A stretch of DNA of 15,297 nucleotides. It comes from CAXGUU01 sp964012875 (GTDB lineage Bacteria; Pseudomonadota; Gammaproteobacteria; Ga0077536). The notes under the pieces are model-generated. The model searched no databases. It was not told the origin of the DNA and saw nothing but the letters and a program-made list of their open reading frames with translations. Made by a program: the position numbers and the translations under genes. Below, piece after piece: positions 5,324-12,946 of this stretch. Numbering within the stretch: the first letter of the stretch is position 1; each line of letters begins with the position of its first letter. The stretch is taken from assembly GCA_964012875.1 (NCBI GenBank), contig CAXGUU010000044.1, positions 1 to 15,297 on the forward strand. Reading direction: 5' to 3'.

Positions 5324-7465
5324 TCAGCCGACCAGGATGCCACCGTATTGCACGAAGAAAGGTACAAATACCAGCGAAAGAATCGCCGACAACTTGATAA
5401 GAATGTTGAGCGAAGGGCCGGAGGTGTCCTTCAGCGGATCGCCCACCGTATCGCCGACGACCGCAGCTTTGTGCGCCTCCGTACCTTTACCGCCGTGGTT
5501 GCCTTTTTCGATGTACTTCTTGGCATTGTCCCAGGCGCCACCGGAATTGGAGCTCGAAATCGCGAGGACACCGCCGCAAACGAGTGATCCGGCTAACAGC
5601 CCGGCGGTTGCCTCGATGCCGAACAGGAATCCGGTCAACAGCGGTGCGCCCATGATCAGGACACCGGGTGCAATCATTTCTTTGAGTGCGGCCTTGGTCG
5701 ATATCGCGACACATTGGTCGTAATCCGGGTCGCCCTTGCCATCCATGATGCCGGGGATTTCGCGGAACTGACGACGCACCTCTTCAATCATCTCGTAGGC
5801 CGCTGATCCGACCGACTTCATGGTCATGGCCGAGAAGTAGGCGGGCAGCACCGCACCGATGAACAGCCCGGTATAAACCATCGGGTCGAGCAGGTTGATC
5901 GAACCGAGGAGATCGTAGGCGGGACCGTGCTGCTCTTTCAGCAGTAAATCGGCCCGCGTCAGGAAGGCGGCGAACAGTGCCAGGGAGGTCAGAATTGCTG
6001 CGCCGATCGCGAAGCCCTTGCCCATCGCCGCGGTCGTGTTGCCGGCGGCATCCAGAATATCGGTGCGTTCACGAACGTGTTCGTCCATGCCGGCCATCTC
6101 GGCGATGCCGCCCGCGTTATCGGCAACAGGGCCGTACGCATCGATAGTCAGTGCGATCACCAGCGTGCCGAGCATGCCAAGCGAGGCAATCGCGACGCCG
6201 TACATGCCGGCCAGGATCCAGGGGAAGTAAATTGCCATGCCGATGGCCACGTAGGGCAGCACGGAACTCTGGTAACCGAGTGCCAGGCCAAAAATGATAT
6301 TGGTCGCGGATCCGGTCTCGCAGGACTGCGCCACTTCGCGCACAGGCTTGTAGTCGTGCGCAGTGTAGTACTCGGTCAGAAGACCAACCACCAGGCCGGA
6401 GATCAGGCCCGCCAGGAAGCAGTAGTAGACATTGAGGGCGGTGGTCATCTGGCCCTCAATTTCGAACGTTTCCGGCACCAGTTGCATGGTGATGACGTAC
6501 ATGACCGCCGCCATCACCGCGCTCGAGATAATGAGCATCTTCTTCAGTGCAGGACCGACCTGCTCTTCGGAATTAACCCGAACCATCAAGATGGTGATGA
6601 GGCTGACCGGTATGCCCACGGCCGAAATGACGATGGGGTAAAGCAGTGCGTCAACGTTGCCGGCAAAAGCAATTGCGCTGATGACCATGGCCGCGCAGGT
6701 GCTTTCGGCACACGAACCGAAGAGATCTGCGCCCATGCCAGCGACGTCACCGACATTGTCACCGACGTTGTCAGCGATGACAGCAGGGTTTCGCGGGTCG
6801 TCTTCCGGGATGCCGGCTTCCACTTTGCCGACCAGGTCCGCGCCGACGTCTGCGGCTTTGGTGAAGATGCCGCCACCGACTCTCGCGAACAACGCGATGG
6901 ATGAACCGCCCAGACCGAAGCCCGCGATCACTTCCATCAACACGTGGGTCGGTAACTGTTCGGGCATCATCATTTTCAGCAACAGGTAGACCAACAGCAG
7001 GCCCAGCGAGGCCAAGCTGACAAGGCCGAACCCCATCACAGAGCCCGAATGGAGCGCGATGTTGAATGCATCCGACAGCGACTTGTTAGCCGAGACCGTG
7101 GTGCGGACATTACCCACGGTGGCGATGCGCATGCCGATGAAGCCGGAGGCAATGGAAATTACGGCGCCGAACAGGAATGCAATTGCTGTGTAGATGCCTT
7201 CGTTAACATAATCGGTGTGGTGATCATCAATGAGCGCCGCAATGATGGCCGCGAACACGACCATGAAGATCGCCATGAATTTGTATTCCTGCTTCAGAAA
7301 GGCCATGGCACCGCTGGAAATGGCCGAGGAAATCTTGGCCAGGCGATCCTTGGTGTCGTTGTCATCGACGCCCATATCGATGGGTATCTTTTTGACCGAG
7401 GAAGAGTAGAAAAATGCCGTGGCCAGGCCGAATAATGACAAAGCCAGAATGATGTTCACCGCCAT
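5324..7465 (-). CDS. hppA: Membrane-bound proton-translocating pyrophosphatase, predicted K+-dependent
   Basis: This integral membrane enzyme splits PPi to two phosphates and pumps cations across the inner membrane, recovering energy from biosynthetic PPi. The product is 713 residues with about 16 hydrophobic segments. Catalytic motifs seen: DVGADLVGKVE (206-216), DPRNPAVIADNVGDNVGD (223-240), DAYGPVADNAGG (442-453) and GDTVGDPLKDTSGPSLN (671-687). Subtype residues: GNTTAA has Ala479 and then Gly482 where K+-independent enzymes carry Lys and Thr, predicting K+ dependence. In DLFGSCAES the conserved Glu (254) is four residues after Gly250, the plant-like H+-pump arrangement, rather than DLFES as in Na+ pumps. 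Start ATG at 7465 has GGAGAG nine bases upstream. It has its own terminator. Family certain; ion and cofactor specificity inferred. Confidence 0.96.
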   Translation of the reverse strand: MAVNIILALSLFGLATAFFYSSSVKKIPIDMGVDDNDTKDRLAKISSAISSGAMAFLKQEYKFMAIFMVVFAAIIAALIDDHHTDYVNEGIYTAIAFLFGAVISIASGFIGMRIATVGNVRTTVSANKSLSDAFNIALHSGSVMGFGLVSLASLGLLLVYLLLKMMMPEQLPTHVLMEVIAGFGLGGSSIALFARVGGGIFTKAADVGADLVGKVEAGIPEDDPRNPAVIADNVGDNVGDVAGMGADLFGSCAESTCAAMVISAIAFAGNVDALLYPIVISAVGIPVSLITILMVRVNSEEQVGPALKKMLIISSAVMAAVMYVITMQLVPETFEIEGQMTTALNVYYCFLAGLISGLVVGLLTEYYTAHDYKPVREVAQSCETGSATNIIFGLALGYQSSVLPYVAIGMAIYFPWILAGMYGVAIASLGMLGTLVIALTIDAYGPVADNAGGIAEMAGMDEHVRERTDILDAAGNTTAAMGKGFAIGAAILTSLALFAAFLTRADLLLKEQHGPAYDLLGSINLLDPMVYTGLFIGAVLPAYFSAMTMKSVGSAAYEMIEEVRRQFREIPGIMDGKGDPDYDQCVAISTKAALKEMIAPGVLIMGAPLLTGFLFGIEATAGLLAGSLVCGGVLAISSSNSGGAWDNAKKYIEKGNHGGKGTEAHKAAVVGDTVGDPLKDTSGPSLNILIKLSAILSLVFVPFFVQYGGILVG

Positions 7466-7800
7466 GTTAGGTCTCTCTCCAGATGTTTAGCTTTTTCTGC
7501 GGACGTTGGTTGAACTGAGTTGCCGCGACCTCGAAGTCGCTGAAACAGAAACGAAACGGCCTCCTGCAGGGCCATTCCGACGCTGCGAATATTGGGCATT
7601 TCAGATTGCGCCAGAGAGGCTCCGGGATTTATTTGGGATCCCTTGAAAGCGGAGGCTCCTGACAAGATCCGCGCAATATAACTGTCTTTGACGTGCTAAT
7701 CGACTGTTTTTGCCCATATTTACGAAAGTTTTAATCGCTCCAGTGCGGCAGCGCGCGGCAACTTCCTATGGTAATCACGCGGGGTCCGCATGGCGGATGA
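7466..7800 (-). other. hppA upstream region (335 nt): long leader and tRNA downstream flank
   Basis: No convincing gene is present. It holds the hppA ribosome site (GGAGAG, 7475-7480), a small GCGAC/GTCGC hairpin (7525-7540), a GGGAT/ATCCC stem (about 7623-7641) and a -10-like TATATT (7675-7680, - strand). If that promoter is used, hppA has a leader of about 200 nt, room for regulation. A 47-codon reading frame (7599-7456) that overlaps the hppA start lacks a ribosome site. Confidence 0.5.
7675..7703 (-). promoter_or_regulatory. Candidate sigma-70 promoter for hppA
   Basis: On the - strand TATATT (7680-7675, five of six matches) lies 17 bp after TCGATT (7703-7698), a poor -35. The -10 and spacing are reasonable, the -35 weak. 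Confidence 0.25.
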
Positions 7801-7876
7801 TGGTGGGCCGTGTAGGGTTCGAACCTACGACCATCGGATTAAAAGTCCGGTGCTCTACCAGCTGAGCTAACGGCCC
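7801..7876 (-). tRNA. tRNA-Lys (anticodon UUU)
   Basis: Read on the - strand, a full cloverleaf of 76 nt with encoded CCA (7803-7801). The acceptor stem GGGCCGU pairs with ACGGCCC; the D arm is AGCTCAGCTGGTAGAGC; the anticodon loop CTTTTAA carries TTT, with T33 before it and the stem CCGGA/TCCGA containing one mismatch or wobble; the T arm holds GGTTCGAACCC. The discriminator base is A (7804). The sequence is close to E. coli tRNA-Lys. No other tRNA adjoins it, and no duplicated 3' end marks an integrated element. I see no T-rich terminator after it. Confidence 0.97.
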
Positions 7877-8098
7877 GCGATGTGTGATTTGACCAGCCTG
7901 CCGATGTCCGATTCGACACGCCGGCGATTGGTCGTCAGCCAGCGCAGTTGGCAGGGGCGGCGATCCTAGCGAAAGCGGCGGCGCATGTACACGGTTCGCT
8001 GCCGCGCTGGCAATTTCGGCTCAGTATTTGACACGGGGCTTGAAATTTCAGCGGCAATCTCCATGATCGCGGCAGCCCGAGTTCTGGCAGGAGTAGCA

Positions 8099-8422
8099 AT
8101 GCCAATTTACGAGTACCAATGTGAACAATGCGGTCACAAGCTGGAAGTGATGCAGCGCATGACCGACGAGCGCCTGAAAACCTGCCCAGCCTGTAATACC
8201 GACAATCTGCGAAAATTGATTTCGGCGGTCGGTTTCCAGCTCAAGGGGACCGGGTGGTATGAAACGGATTTCAAGAACAGCGGCAAACCGACCGCAGCAT
8301 CGTCTGAAAAAAAGGGGAGCGATGGCAAAGCGGAGAGCGGCGACAGTAAGAAGAGCGAGGCGAAGTCGGACAACGGCGATTCGAAAGAGTCAACGAAGAG
8401 TTCCGGAAGCGACGCTGACTGA
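8099..8422 (+). CDS. FmdB family zinc-ribbon protein
   Basis: A small 107-residue protein of the FmdB/CxxC_CxxC_SSSS putative regulatory family, whose molecular role is still poorly known (the name comes from a proposed regulator of formamidase in Methylophilus). Seen: MPIYEYQCEQCG at the N terminus and four zinc-binding cysteines, Cys8, Cys11, Cys29 and Cys32, then LISAVGFQLKGTGWYETDF, the conserved segment after the ribbon. Residues from about 62 to the end are a low-complexity Ser/Lys/Asp/Gly/Glu tail, probably disordered. ATG at 8099 is chosen over an upstream in-frame ATG because MPIYEY is the family N terminus and CAGGAG (8088-8093) lies five bases before it. A perfect TTGACA occurs at 8028-8033, but no good -10 follows. 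It precedes aspS, a frequent arrangement; the membrane-protein gene (DUF502) often between them is absent. Confidence 0.9.
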   Translation: MPIYEYQCEQCGHKLEVMQRMTDERLKTCPACNTDNLRKLISAVGFQLKGTGWYETDFKNSGKPTAASSEKKGSDGKAESGDSKKSEAKSDNGDSKESTKSSGSDAD

Positions 8423-8445
8423 CACCGGCCGCGTGTGTAGCGACA

Positions 8446-8474
8446 TTGCGGGTGCCGGAGTCAAACCGTATGAT
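8446..8474 (+). promoter_or_regulatory. Candidate sigma-70 promoter for aspS
   Basis: TTGCGG (8446-8451) and TATGAT (8469-8474) are separated by exactly 17 bp; the -10 matches five of six. Transcription would begin near 8481, leaving a leader of about 41 nt before the aspS ATG. It lies in the fmdB-aspS gap, so aspS can be expressed independently of the FmdB gene. Confidence 0.55.
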
Positions 8475-8521
8475 GCCGCCCTTTCCGCTCCCGCCCGACC
8501 CATCAACCTCAGCCCATACCG

Positions 8522-10300
8522 ATGCGTACACACTACTGTGGAGTCCTGACCGAGTCCCTCCTTGGAGAGGAAGTCACGCTGTGCGGCTGGGTTCATCATC
8601 GACGCGATCACGGTGGCGTCATTTTTATCGATCTTCGCGATCGCGAGGGTGTTGCCCAGGTTGTTATCGACCCGGATACGCCGGATAGTTTCGCTACCGC
8701 GGAACGTGTCAGATCGGAGTTCGTGCTGCGCGCAACAGGCCGCGTTCGCCAACGCCCCGAGGGGACTATCAATCCGGAGATGCCCACCGGGCAAGTTGAG
8801 GTTCTGGTCAGCGAACTTGAAATTCTGAACGCTGCGAAAACGCCGCCTTTCCAGGTTGAAGAACGCCATGTTCACGATGACACTCGCCTGAAATATCGCT
8901 ACATCGACCTGCGTACCGATCGCATGCGTGAGAACCTGCTTTTACGCAGTCGCATCGTCAAGACCCTGCGGGATTATCTCGATCACGAAAATTTTGTTGA
9001 AATCGAGACGCCGATTCTGACCAAGGCAACGCCCGAAGGCGCGCGCGATTACCTTGTGCCGAGTCGTACTCATGACGGACGCTTTTTTGCCCTGCCGCAA
9101 TCACCGCAACTATTCAAGCAGCTGCTGATGATGTCGGGCATGGATCGCTATTATCAGATTGCCCGCTGTTTTCGAGACGAAGATTTGCGTGCCGATCGCC
9201 AGCCCGAATTCACCCAACTCGATGTCGAAATGTCGTTCATCAATGAGGCGGCGATAACCGGCCTCATGGAAACGATGATCCGCGGGCTGTTTGATACCGT
9301 CCTCGATATCACGCTGCCCGACCCCTTCCCGCGACTGTCCTATGCTGAGGCCATGGATCGATATGGCAGTGACCGGCCGGATTTACGCAATCCGCTGGAG
9401 CTGGTCGAAGTCGGCGACCTTATGGGCGACGTTGAGTTCAAGGTCTTTGCGGCACCGGCCGCCAGCGATGCCGGCCGCGTGGCCGCGCTGCGTGCTCCCG
9501 GGGGTGGTTTGCTTACGCGCAAGCAAATTGACGACTACACCGAGTACGTGGGTGTGTTCGGTGCCAAGGGGCTGGCGTACATCAAGGTCAATGCAGTCGA
9601 GCAGGGCAAAGCAGGACTGCAGTCACCCATCCTCAAATTTCTGCCTGATGAGGTGGTCGCTCAAATTCTTCAACGTACCGGCGCCGCCGACGGTGATTTG
9701 ATTTTCTTTGGGGCTGATGATGCCATCATCGTGAACGCCGCCCTCGGTGCGCTGCGTGACAAGCTGGCCGCCGATCTCGAACTGCTCAGCGAAGGCTGGC
9801 AGCCGCTGTGGGTTGTTGACTTCCCGATGTTCGAATTTGACGACGGTGAGCAACGCTGGACGCCTTTGCACCACCCGTTTACAGCCCCGGTCGATGACGT
9901 CGCTGCAGTGGCTGGCAACCCGGGTGCGGCGTTGTCACGCGCCTACGACATGGTATTGAACGGTTCGGAGATCGGCGGTGGTTCGATACGTATTCACCGC
10001 CCGGAGATGCAGCGAGAAATTTTCAAACAGCTCGGGATCGCCGACGACGAAGCCGAAGAGAAATTCGGCTTTCTGATCGAGGCGCTCGACTACGGATGTC
10101 CGCCCCACGGTGGCATCGCGTTCGGACTTGACCGCTTGGCGATGCTGATGGCCGGCGAGCATTCGATTCGTGATGTCATCGCGTTTCCCAAGACGCAAAC
10201 TGCGAGCTGCCCGCTGACCAGCGCGCCTGGTGAAGTCAGTGAACGCCAATTGCGTGAACTGTCGATTCGGCTGCGAAAGCCGAAAGGCGCGCCCGAATAG
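8522..10300 (+). CDS. aspS: Aspartyl-tRNA synthetase, probably non-discriminating (Asp/Asn)
   Basis: A class IIb synthetase that charges tRNA-Asp with aspartate, using ATP and releasing PPi. The 592-residue product has the bacterial layout: anticodon-binding OB fold (VTLCGWVHHRRDHGG, from residue 18), motif 1 and the flipping-loop region (IETPILTKATPEGARDYLVP, 161-180), motif 2 (CFRDEDLRADRQPEFTQ, from 216), a GAD insertion domain (about 290-420) and motif 3 (GLDRL, 535-539). His30 and Gly81 correspond to His31 and Gly82 of the Pseudomonas aeruginosa enzyme, which also charges tRNA-Asn; the discriminating E. coli enzyme has Leu and Lys there. This predicts an Asp-tRNA-Asn amidated by GatCAB. 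ATG at 8522 gives the usual MRTHYCG start, though no good ribosome site precedes it. Family certain, specificity inferred. Confidence 0.97.
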   Translation: MRTHYCGVLTESLLGEEVTLCGWVHHRRDHGGVIFIDLRDREGVAQVVIDPDTPDSFATAERVRSEFVLRATGRVRQRPEGTINPEMPTGQVEVLVSELEILNAAKTPPFQVEERHVHDDTRLKYRYIDLRTDRMRENLLLRSRIVKTLRDYLDHENFVEIETPILTKATPEGARDYLVPSRTHDGRFFALPQSPQLFKQLLMMSGMDRYYQIARCFRDEDLRADRQPEFTQLDVEMSFINEAAITGLMETMIRGLFDTVLDITLPDPFPRLSYAEAMDRYGSDRPDLRNPLELVEVGDLMGDVEFKVFAAPAASDAGRVAALRAPGGGLLTRKQIDDYTEYVGVFGAKGLAYIKVNAVEQGKAGLQSPILKFLPDEVVAQILQRTGAADGDLIFFGADDAIIVNAALGALRDKLAADLELLSEGWQPLWVVDFPMFEFDDGEQRWTPLHHPFTAPVDDVAAVAGNPGAALSRAYDMVLNGSEIGGGSIRIHRPEMQREIFKQLGIADDEAEEKFGFLIEALDYGCPPHGGIAFGLDRLAMLMAGEHSIRDVIAFPKTQTASCPLTSAPGEVSERQLRELSIRLRKPKGAPE

Positions 10301-10381
10301 CCTAAACTACCTGAAGGACCCTCGGCTCTTGTCGGTGCGATAAGGCGAGGGCGAAAACACCGCTTATCTTGTGGTGAGCTT

Positions 10382-11443
10382 ATGGAACCCACGCTCCCGA
10401 TCCAGCAAACCATCCAGGTGCCGCCTGTGCAGCACGAGGCGCTTGATGCTTATGAAGTCGATTCGTTAAACGACGAAATTGCCGCACTGCTGAAGGCCAA
10501 TAATGCGGTGCTGGTTGCGCACTACTACACCGACCCTCAAATTCAGGCGCTGGCTGACGCCACTGGCGGACACGTCTCCGATTCGCTCGACATGGCGCGG
10601 TTCGGCAACGAGCATCCGGCTTCGACACTGATCGTTGCCGGCGTTCGCTTCATGGGCGAAACGGCCAAAATTCTCAACCCCGAGAAACGGGTTTTGATGC
10701 CCGATCTGAATGCTGACTGTTCGCTGGACCTGGGTTGTCCGGCAGCGGAATTTTCTGCGTTCTGCGATCAACACCCCGAGCGCACGGTCGTTGTTTATGC
10801 CAATACCAGTGCGGCCGTGAAGGCACGCGCAGACTGGATGGTGACCTCGGGCAGTGCACTTGACGTGGTTAGCCACCTTAAAGCGCAGGGCCAGAGCATT
10901 GTCTGGGCGCCCGACCGCTACCTTGGCGATTACATTCGCACGCAAACCGGTGCAGACATGCTGCTATGGGGTGGCGCCTGTATTGTGCACGAAGAATTCA
11001 AGACGCAGGAGCTTGAAGCCCTGAGGGCCGAACATCCCGCCGCTAAAGTGCTCGTGCACCCTGAGTCCCCACCCGGCGTCATAGCGCAGGCTGACTATGT
11101 AGGATCGACGTCCGGGTTGATCAAGATGGTTCGGGAAATGGATGCGGCGCAGTTCATAGTCGCGACTGACAAGGGCATCTTCTATAAGATGCAACAGGCC
11201 GCACCGGGAAAAACGCTGATAGAAGCGCCGACCGCCGGCCGCGGCGCCACTTGCCGCAGCTGCGCCGAGTGCCCATGGATGGCTATGAACGCGCTGACCA
11301 AGCTGCGCGACGTCCTGGTGAGCGGCGAGAATGAAATCGACGTACCTCGTGATATCGCTGAACGCGCTCAGATACCGATCAGGCGCTTGCTCGATTTCAC
11401 CGCAGCGCGAAAGCAGGTGGTCTACGGCAACAACGACGCCTGA
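10382..11443 (+). CDS. nadA: Quinolinate synthase NadA (4Fe-4S)
   Basis: NadA condenses iminoaspartate (from NadB) with dihydroxyacetone phosphate to quinolinate, the second step of de novo NAD synthesis in the cytoplasm. The product is 353 residues, as in gammaproteobacteria. The three cluster-binding cysteines fall at the same numbers as in E. coli: Cys113 (NADCSLDLGCP), Cys200 (GGACIVHEEF) and Cys297 in CRSCAECPW (291-299). Also seen: AHYYTDPQIQALAD (46-59), SDSLDMAR (66-73), YANTSAAVKA (139-148), HPESPPGV (226-233) and GSTSGL (241-246). Start ATG at 10382 follows GGTGAG. It lies 81 nt after aspS; this gap holds a CCCTCG/CGAGGG inverted repeat (10319-10351) without a T-run. No NadB or nadC is adjacent, so co-regulation with nadD at the left edge cannot be judged. 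Confidence 0.97.
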   Translation: MEPTLPIQQTIQVPPVQHEALDAYEVDSLNDEIAALLKANNAVLVAHYYTDPQIQALADATGGHVSDSLDMARFGNEHPASTLIVAGVRFMGETAKILNPEKRVLMPDLNADCSLDLGCPAAEFSAFCDQHPERTVVVYANTSAAVKARADWMVTSGSALDVVSHLKAQGQSIVWAPDRYLGDYIRTQTGADMLLWGGACIVHEEFKTQELEALRAEHPAAKVLVHPESPPGVIAQADYVGSTSGLIKMVREMDAAQFIVATDKGIFYKMQQAAPGKTLIEAPTAGRGATCRSCAECPWMAMNALTKLRDVLVSGENEIDVPRDIAERAQIPIRRLLDFTAARKQVVYGNNDA

Positions 11444-11478
11444 TATTCGGGCAGGCCGTTACTCGCCGCTGCCATTGC

Positions 11479-11494
11479 AGGACCCGTCCTTTTT
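11479..11494 (+). terminator. Weak intrinsic terminator after nadA
   Basis: AGGA-CCCG-TCCT (11479-11490) forms a 4-bp stem with a 4-nt loop leading into five Ts (11490-11494), 36 nt after the nadA stop. The short stem makes it marginal. Confidence 0.35.
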
Positions 11495-11511
11495 ACCACA
11501 GGCACGCAGGC

Positions 11512-11570
11512 GATCCGGCACAGGGCTACCCGCAGCTGCGATCGACGGTTCTTTTTACTCAGGCCGGATC
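11512..11570. repeat. Inverted repeat GATCCGGC-N43-GCCGGATC in the nadA-yebC gap
   Basis: Perfect 8-bp arms at 11512-11519 and 11563-11570 flank a 10-nt palindrome CGCAGCTGCG (11531-11540) and a T5 run (11552-11556). The gap 11444-11675 (232 nt) shows no gene; its right half is AT-richer and probably holds the yebC promoter, but I cannot pick hexamers with confidence. Confidence 0.35.
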
Positions 11571-11675
11571 CCGCACAGATTACCAATCTTTAAGGCAAAT
11601 TCGATGCAAGTCAGCGTCTTATTTGCGACAATTGGGACATCACCGCAGGATTGAATCGGAGGTCGCCCGCACGCC

Positions 11676-12425
11676 ATGGCCGGACACAGTAAATGGGCCA
11701 ACATTCGCCATCGTAAAGGTCGGCAGGATGCCAAGCGTGGGAAACTTTTTACGCGGCTGATCCGAGAGATTACCGTTGCTGCCCGCTTGGGTGGCGGTGA
11801 CGCCGACTCGAATCCCAGACTGCGTGCGGCTATTGACGCAGCCATGGGCGCGAATATGCCCAAGGACACCGTCGAACGCGCTGTCAACCGTGGTGCAGGC
11901 GGCGGTGAAGGCGAGAACTACGACGAAATTCGCTATGAGGGCTACGGCCCCGGCGGTGTTGCGGTGATGGTCGATTGCATGACGGACAATCGTAACCGCA
12001 CGGTGGCTGAAGTCAGGCACGCATTTACCAAATGCGGTGGCAATCTCGGAACTGATGGCTCAGTTGCCTATCTGTTCAAAAAGGTCGGGCTGCTCAATTT
12101 CGCGACCGGCGTCGAGGAAGATGCTTTGTTGGAAGCTGCTCTCGAAGCAGGCGCCGAAGATGTGATCGGCGGTGACGATGGTTCGTTTGAAGTGTTGACT
12201 GACCCGAACGAGTTTTCCGATGTTCGAGAGCGCATCAGTGCAGCCGGGTTCGACCCAGAGTCAGCTGATGTCACCATGCGAGCCGAGAATAACAGCGAAC
12301 TCGACGCCAGTAATGCCGACAAGATGATTCGACTGCTGGACATACTCGAAGAGTTAGACGATGTGCAAAAGGTTTATTCCAACGCCGGGATTTCGGATGA
12401 AATTCTAAGTGAGCTCAGTGGCTGA
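11676..12425 (+). CDS. yebC: YebC/TACO1 family translation-associated protein
   Basis: YebC proteins were long annotated as transcriptional regulators; recent work on the family links bacterial YebC to ribosomes and relief of stalling at proline-rich stretches, and mitochondrial TACO1 to translation of COX1. The product is 249 residues, the usual length. Seen: the near-invariant N terminus MAGHSKWANIRHRKGRQDA, then RLIREITVAARLGG, NMPKDTVERAV and YEGYGPGGVAVMVDCMTDNRNRT pieces, and GGNLGTDGSVAYLF in the second domain. ATG at 11676 is fixed by the conserved start; GGAGG (11658-11662) lies 13 bases upstream, a slightly long spacing. It leads the ruv cluster; ruvC begins 17 nt after its stop, so they are probably co-transcribed. 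Family certain, exact role inferred. Confidence 0.96.
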   Translation: MAGHSKWANIRHRKGRQDAKRGKLFTRLIREITVAARLGGGDADSNPRLRAAIDAAMGANMPKDTVERAVNRGAGGGEGENYDEIRYEGYGPGGVAVMVDCMTDNRNRTVAEVRHAFTKCGGNLGTDGSVAYLFKKVGLLNFATGVEEDALLEAALEAGAEDVIGGDDGSFEVLTDPNEFSDVRERISAAGFDPESADVTMRAENNSELDASNADKMIRLLDILEELDDVQKVYSNAGISDEILSELSG

Positions 12426-12442
12426 GTTGTGACGACCACGTT

Positions 12443-12946
12443 TTGACCATCATCCTTGGCATTGACCCCGGCTCGCGCATTACAGGTTACGGTCTGGTAG
12501 CGGTTGAGCAACATCGAGTGAATCACATTGATCATGGGTGCCTGCAGCTTGGCCGTGACGAACTTGGCGACCGGCTCCTGACCCTCTTTGACGGTCTCGC
12601 TAACGTGATTCGTGCGCATGAGCCCCAGGAAGCTGCAATCGAGAAAGTCTTTATGAACCGAAATGCGGATTCGGCGCTGAAGCTCGGGCACGCGCGCGGG
12701 GTGGCGATGTTGTGCGCTCGGCAGGCCGGGCTCGACGTTCATGAGTACGCGGCGACCAAGATCAAACAGGCCATCGTCGGTCGTGGTCACGCCGAGAAAG
12801 GCCAGGTGCAGCACATGGTCAAGGCCCTGCTCGGCCTCGATAAATCTCCGTCAGCTGATGCTGCTGATGCGCTGGCAGCCGCGATTTGTCATGCACACAT
12901 GCGCGAAGGCATTGCCCGCATTGCGCTTGCCGGGGGCATGCGATGA
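12443..12946 (+). CDS. ruvC: Holliday junction resolvase RuvC
   Basis: RuvC is the dimeric, Mg2+-dependent endonuclease that cuts Holliday junctions symmetrically together with RuvAB in recombinational repair. The product is 167 residues, against 173 in E. coli. The four catalytic acids are present: Asp8 (LGIDPGSR), Glu67 (AAIEKVFM), Asp139 and Asp142 (SADAADALA). Also seen: GYGLV, MNRNADSALKLGHARG and QVQHMVKALL. The start is TTG at 12443; no ATG or GTG gives the conserved TIILGIDPG N terminus and there is no clear ribosome site, suggesting weak initiation or dependence on yebC translation 17 nt upstream. The stop overlaps the ruvA ATG (ATGA, 12943-12946). No SOS box is evident in the short gap before it, unlike the LexA-controlled ruvAB of E. 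coli. Confidence 0.96.
   Translation: MTIILGIDPGSRITGYGLVAVEQHRVNHIDHGCLQLGRDELGDRLLTLFDGLANVIRAHEPQEAAIEKVFMNRNADSALKLGHARGVAMLCARQAGLDVHEYAATKIKQAIVGRGHAEKGQVQHMVKALLGLDKSPSADAADALAAAICHAHMREGIARIALAGGMR

Noticed and set aside
4986..5723. Long + strand open frame starting ATGAAAAAG
   Set aside because: It crosses two intrinsic terminators and runs antisense into hppA; the product is Pro/Arg/Thr-rich without any recognisable motif. It is a shadow of the GC-rich hppA sequence.
7456..7599. Possible 47-residue upstream peptide whose frame overlaps the hppA start codon (- strand)
   Set aside because: No ribosome site before its ATG, no recognisable features and a chance frame of this length is expected. 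Kept only as a remark on the hppA leader.
7801..7876. tRNA-Lys as an integration site for a mobile element
   Set aside because: No duplicated tRNA 3' end, no integrase and only housekeeping genes on both sides.
11444..11675. Short - strand frame ending CGKKDGSCNGSGE, resembling a lipoprotein tail
   Set aside because: Only about 30 codons, closed by an upstream stop, with no start codon, signal peptide or ribosome site.
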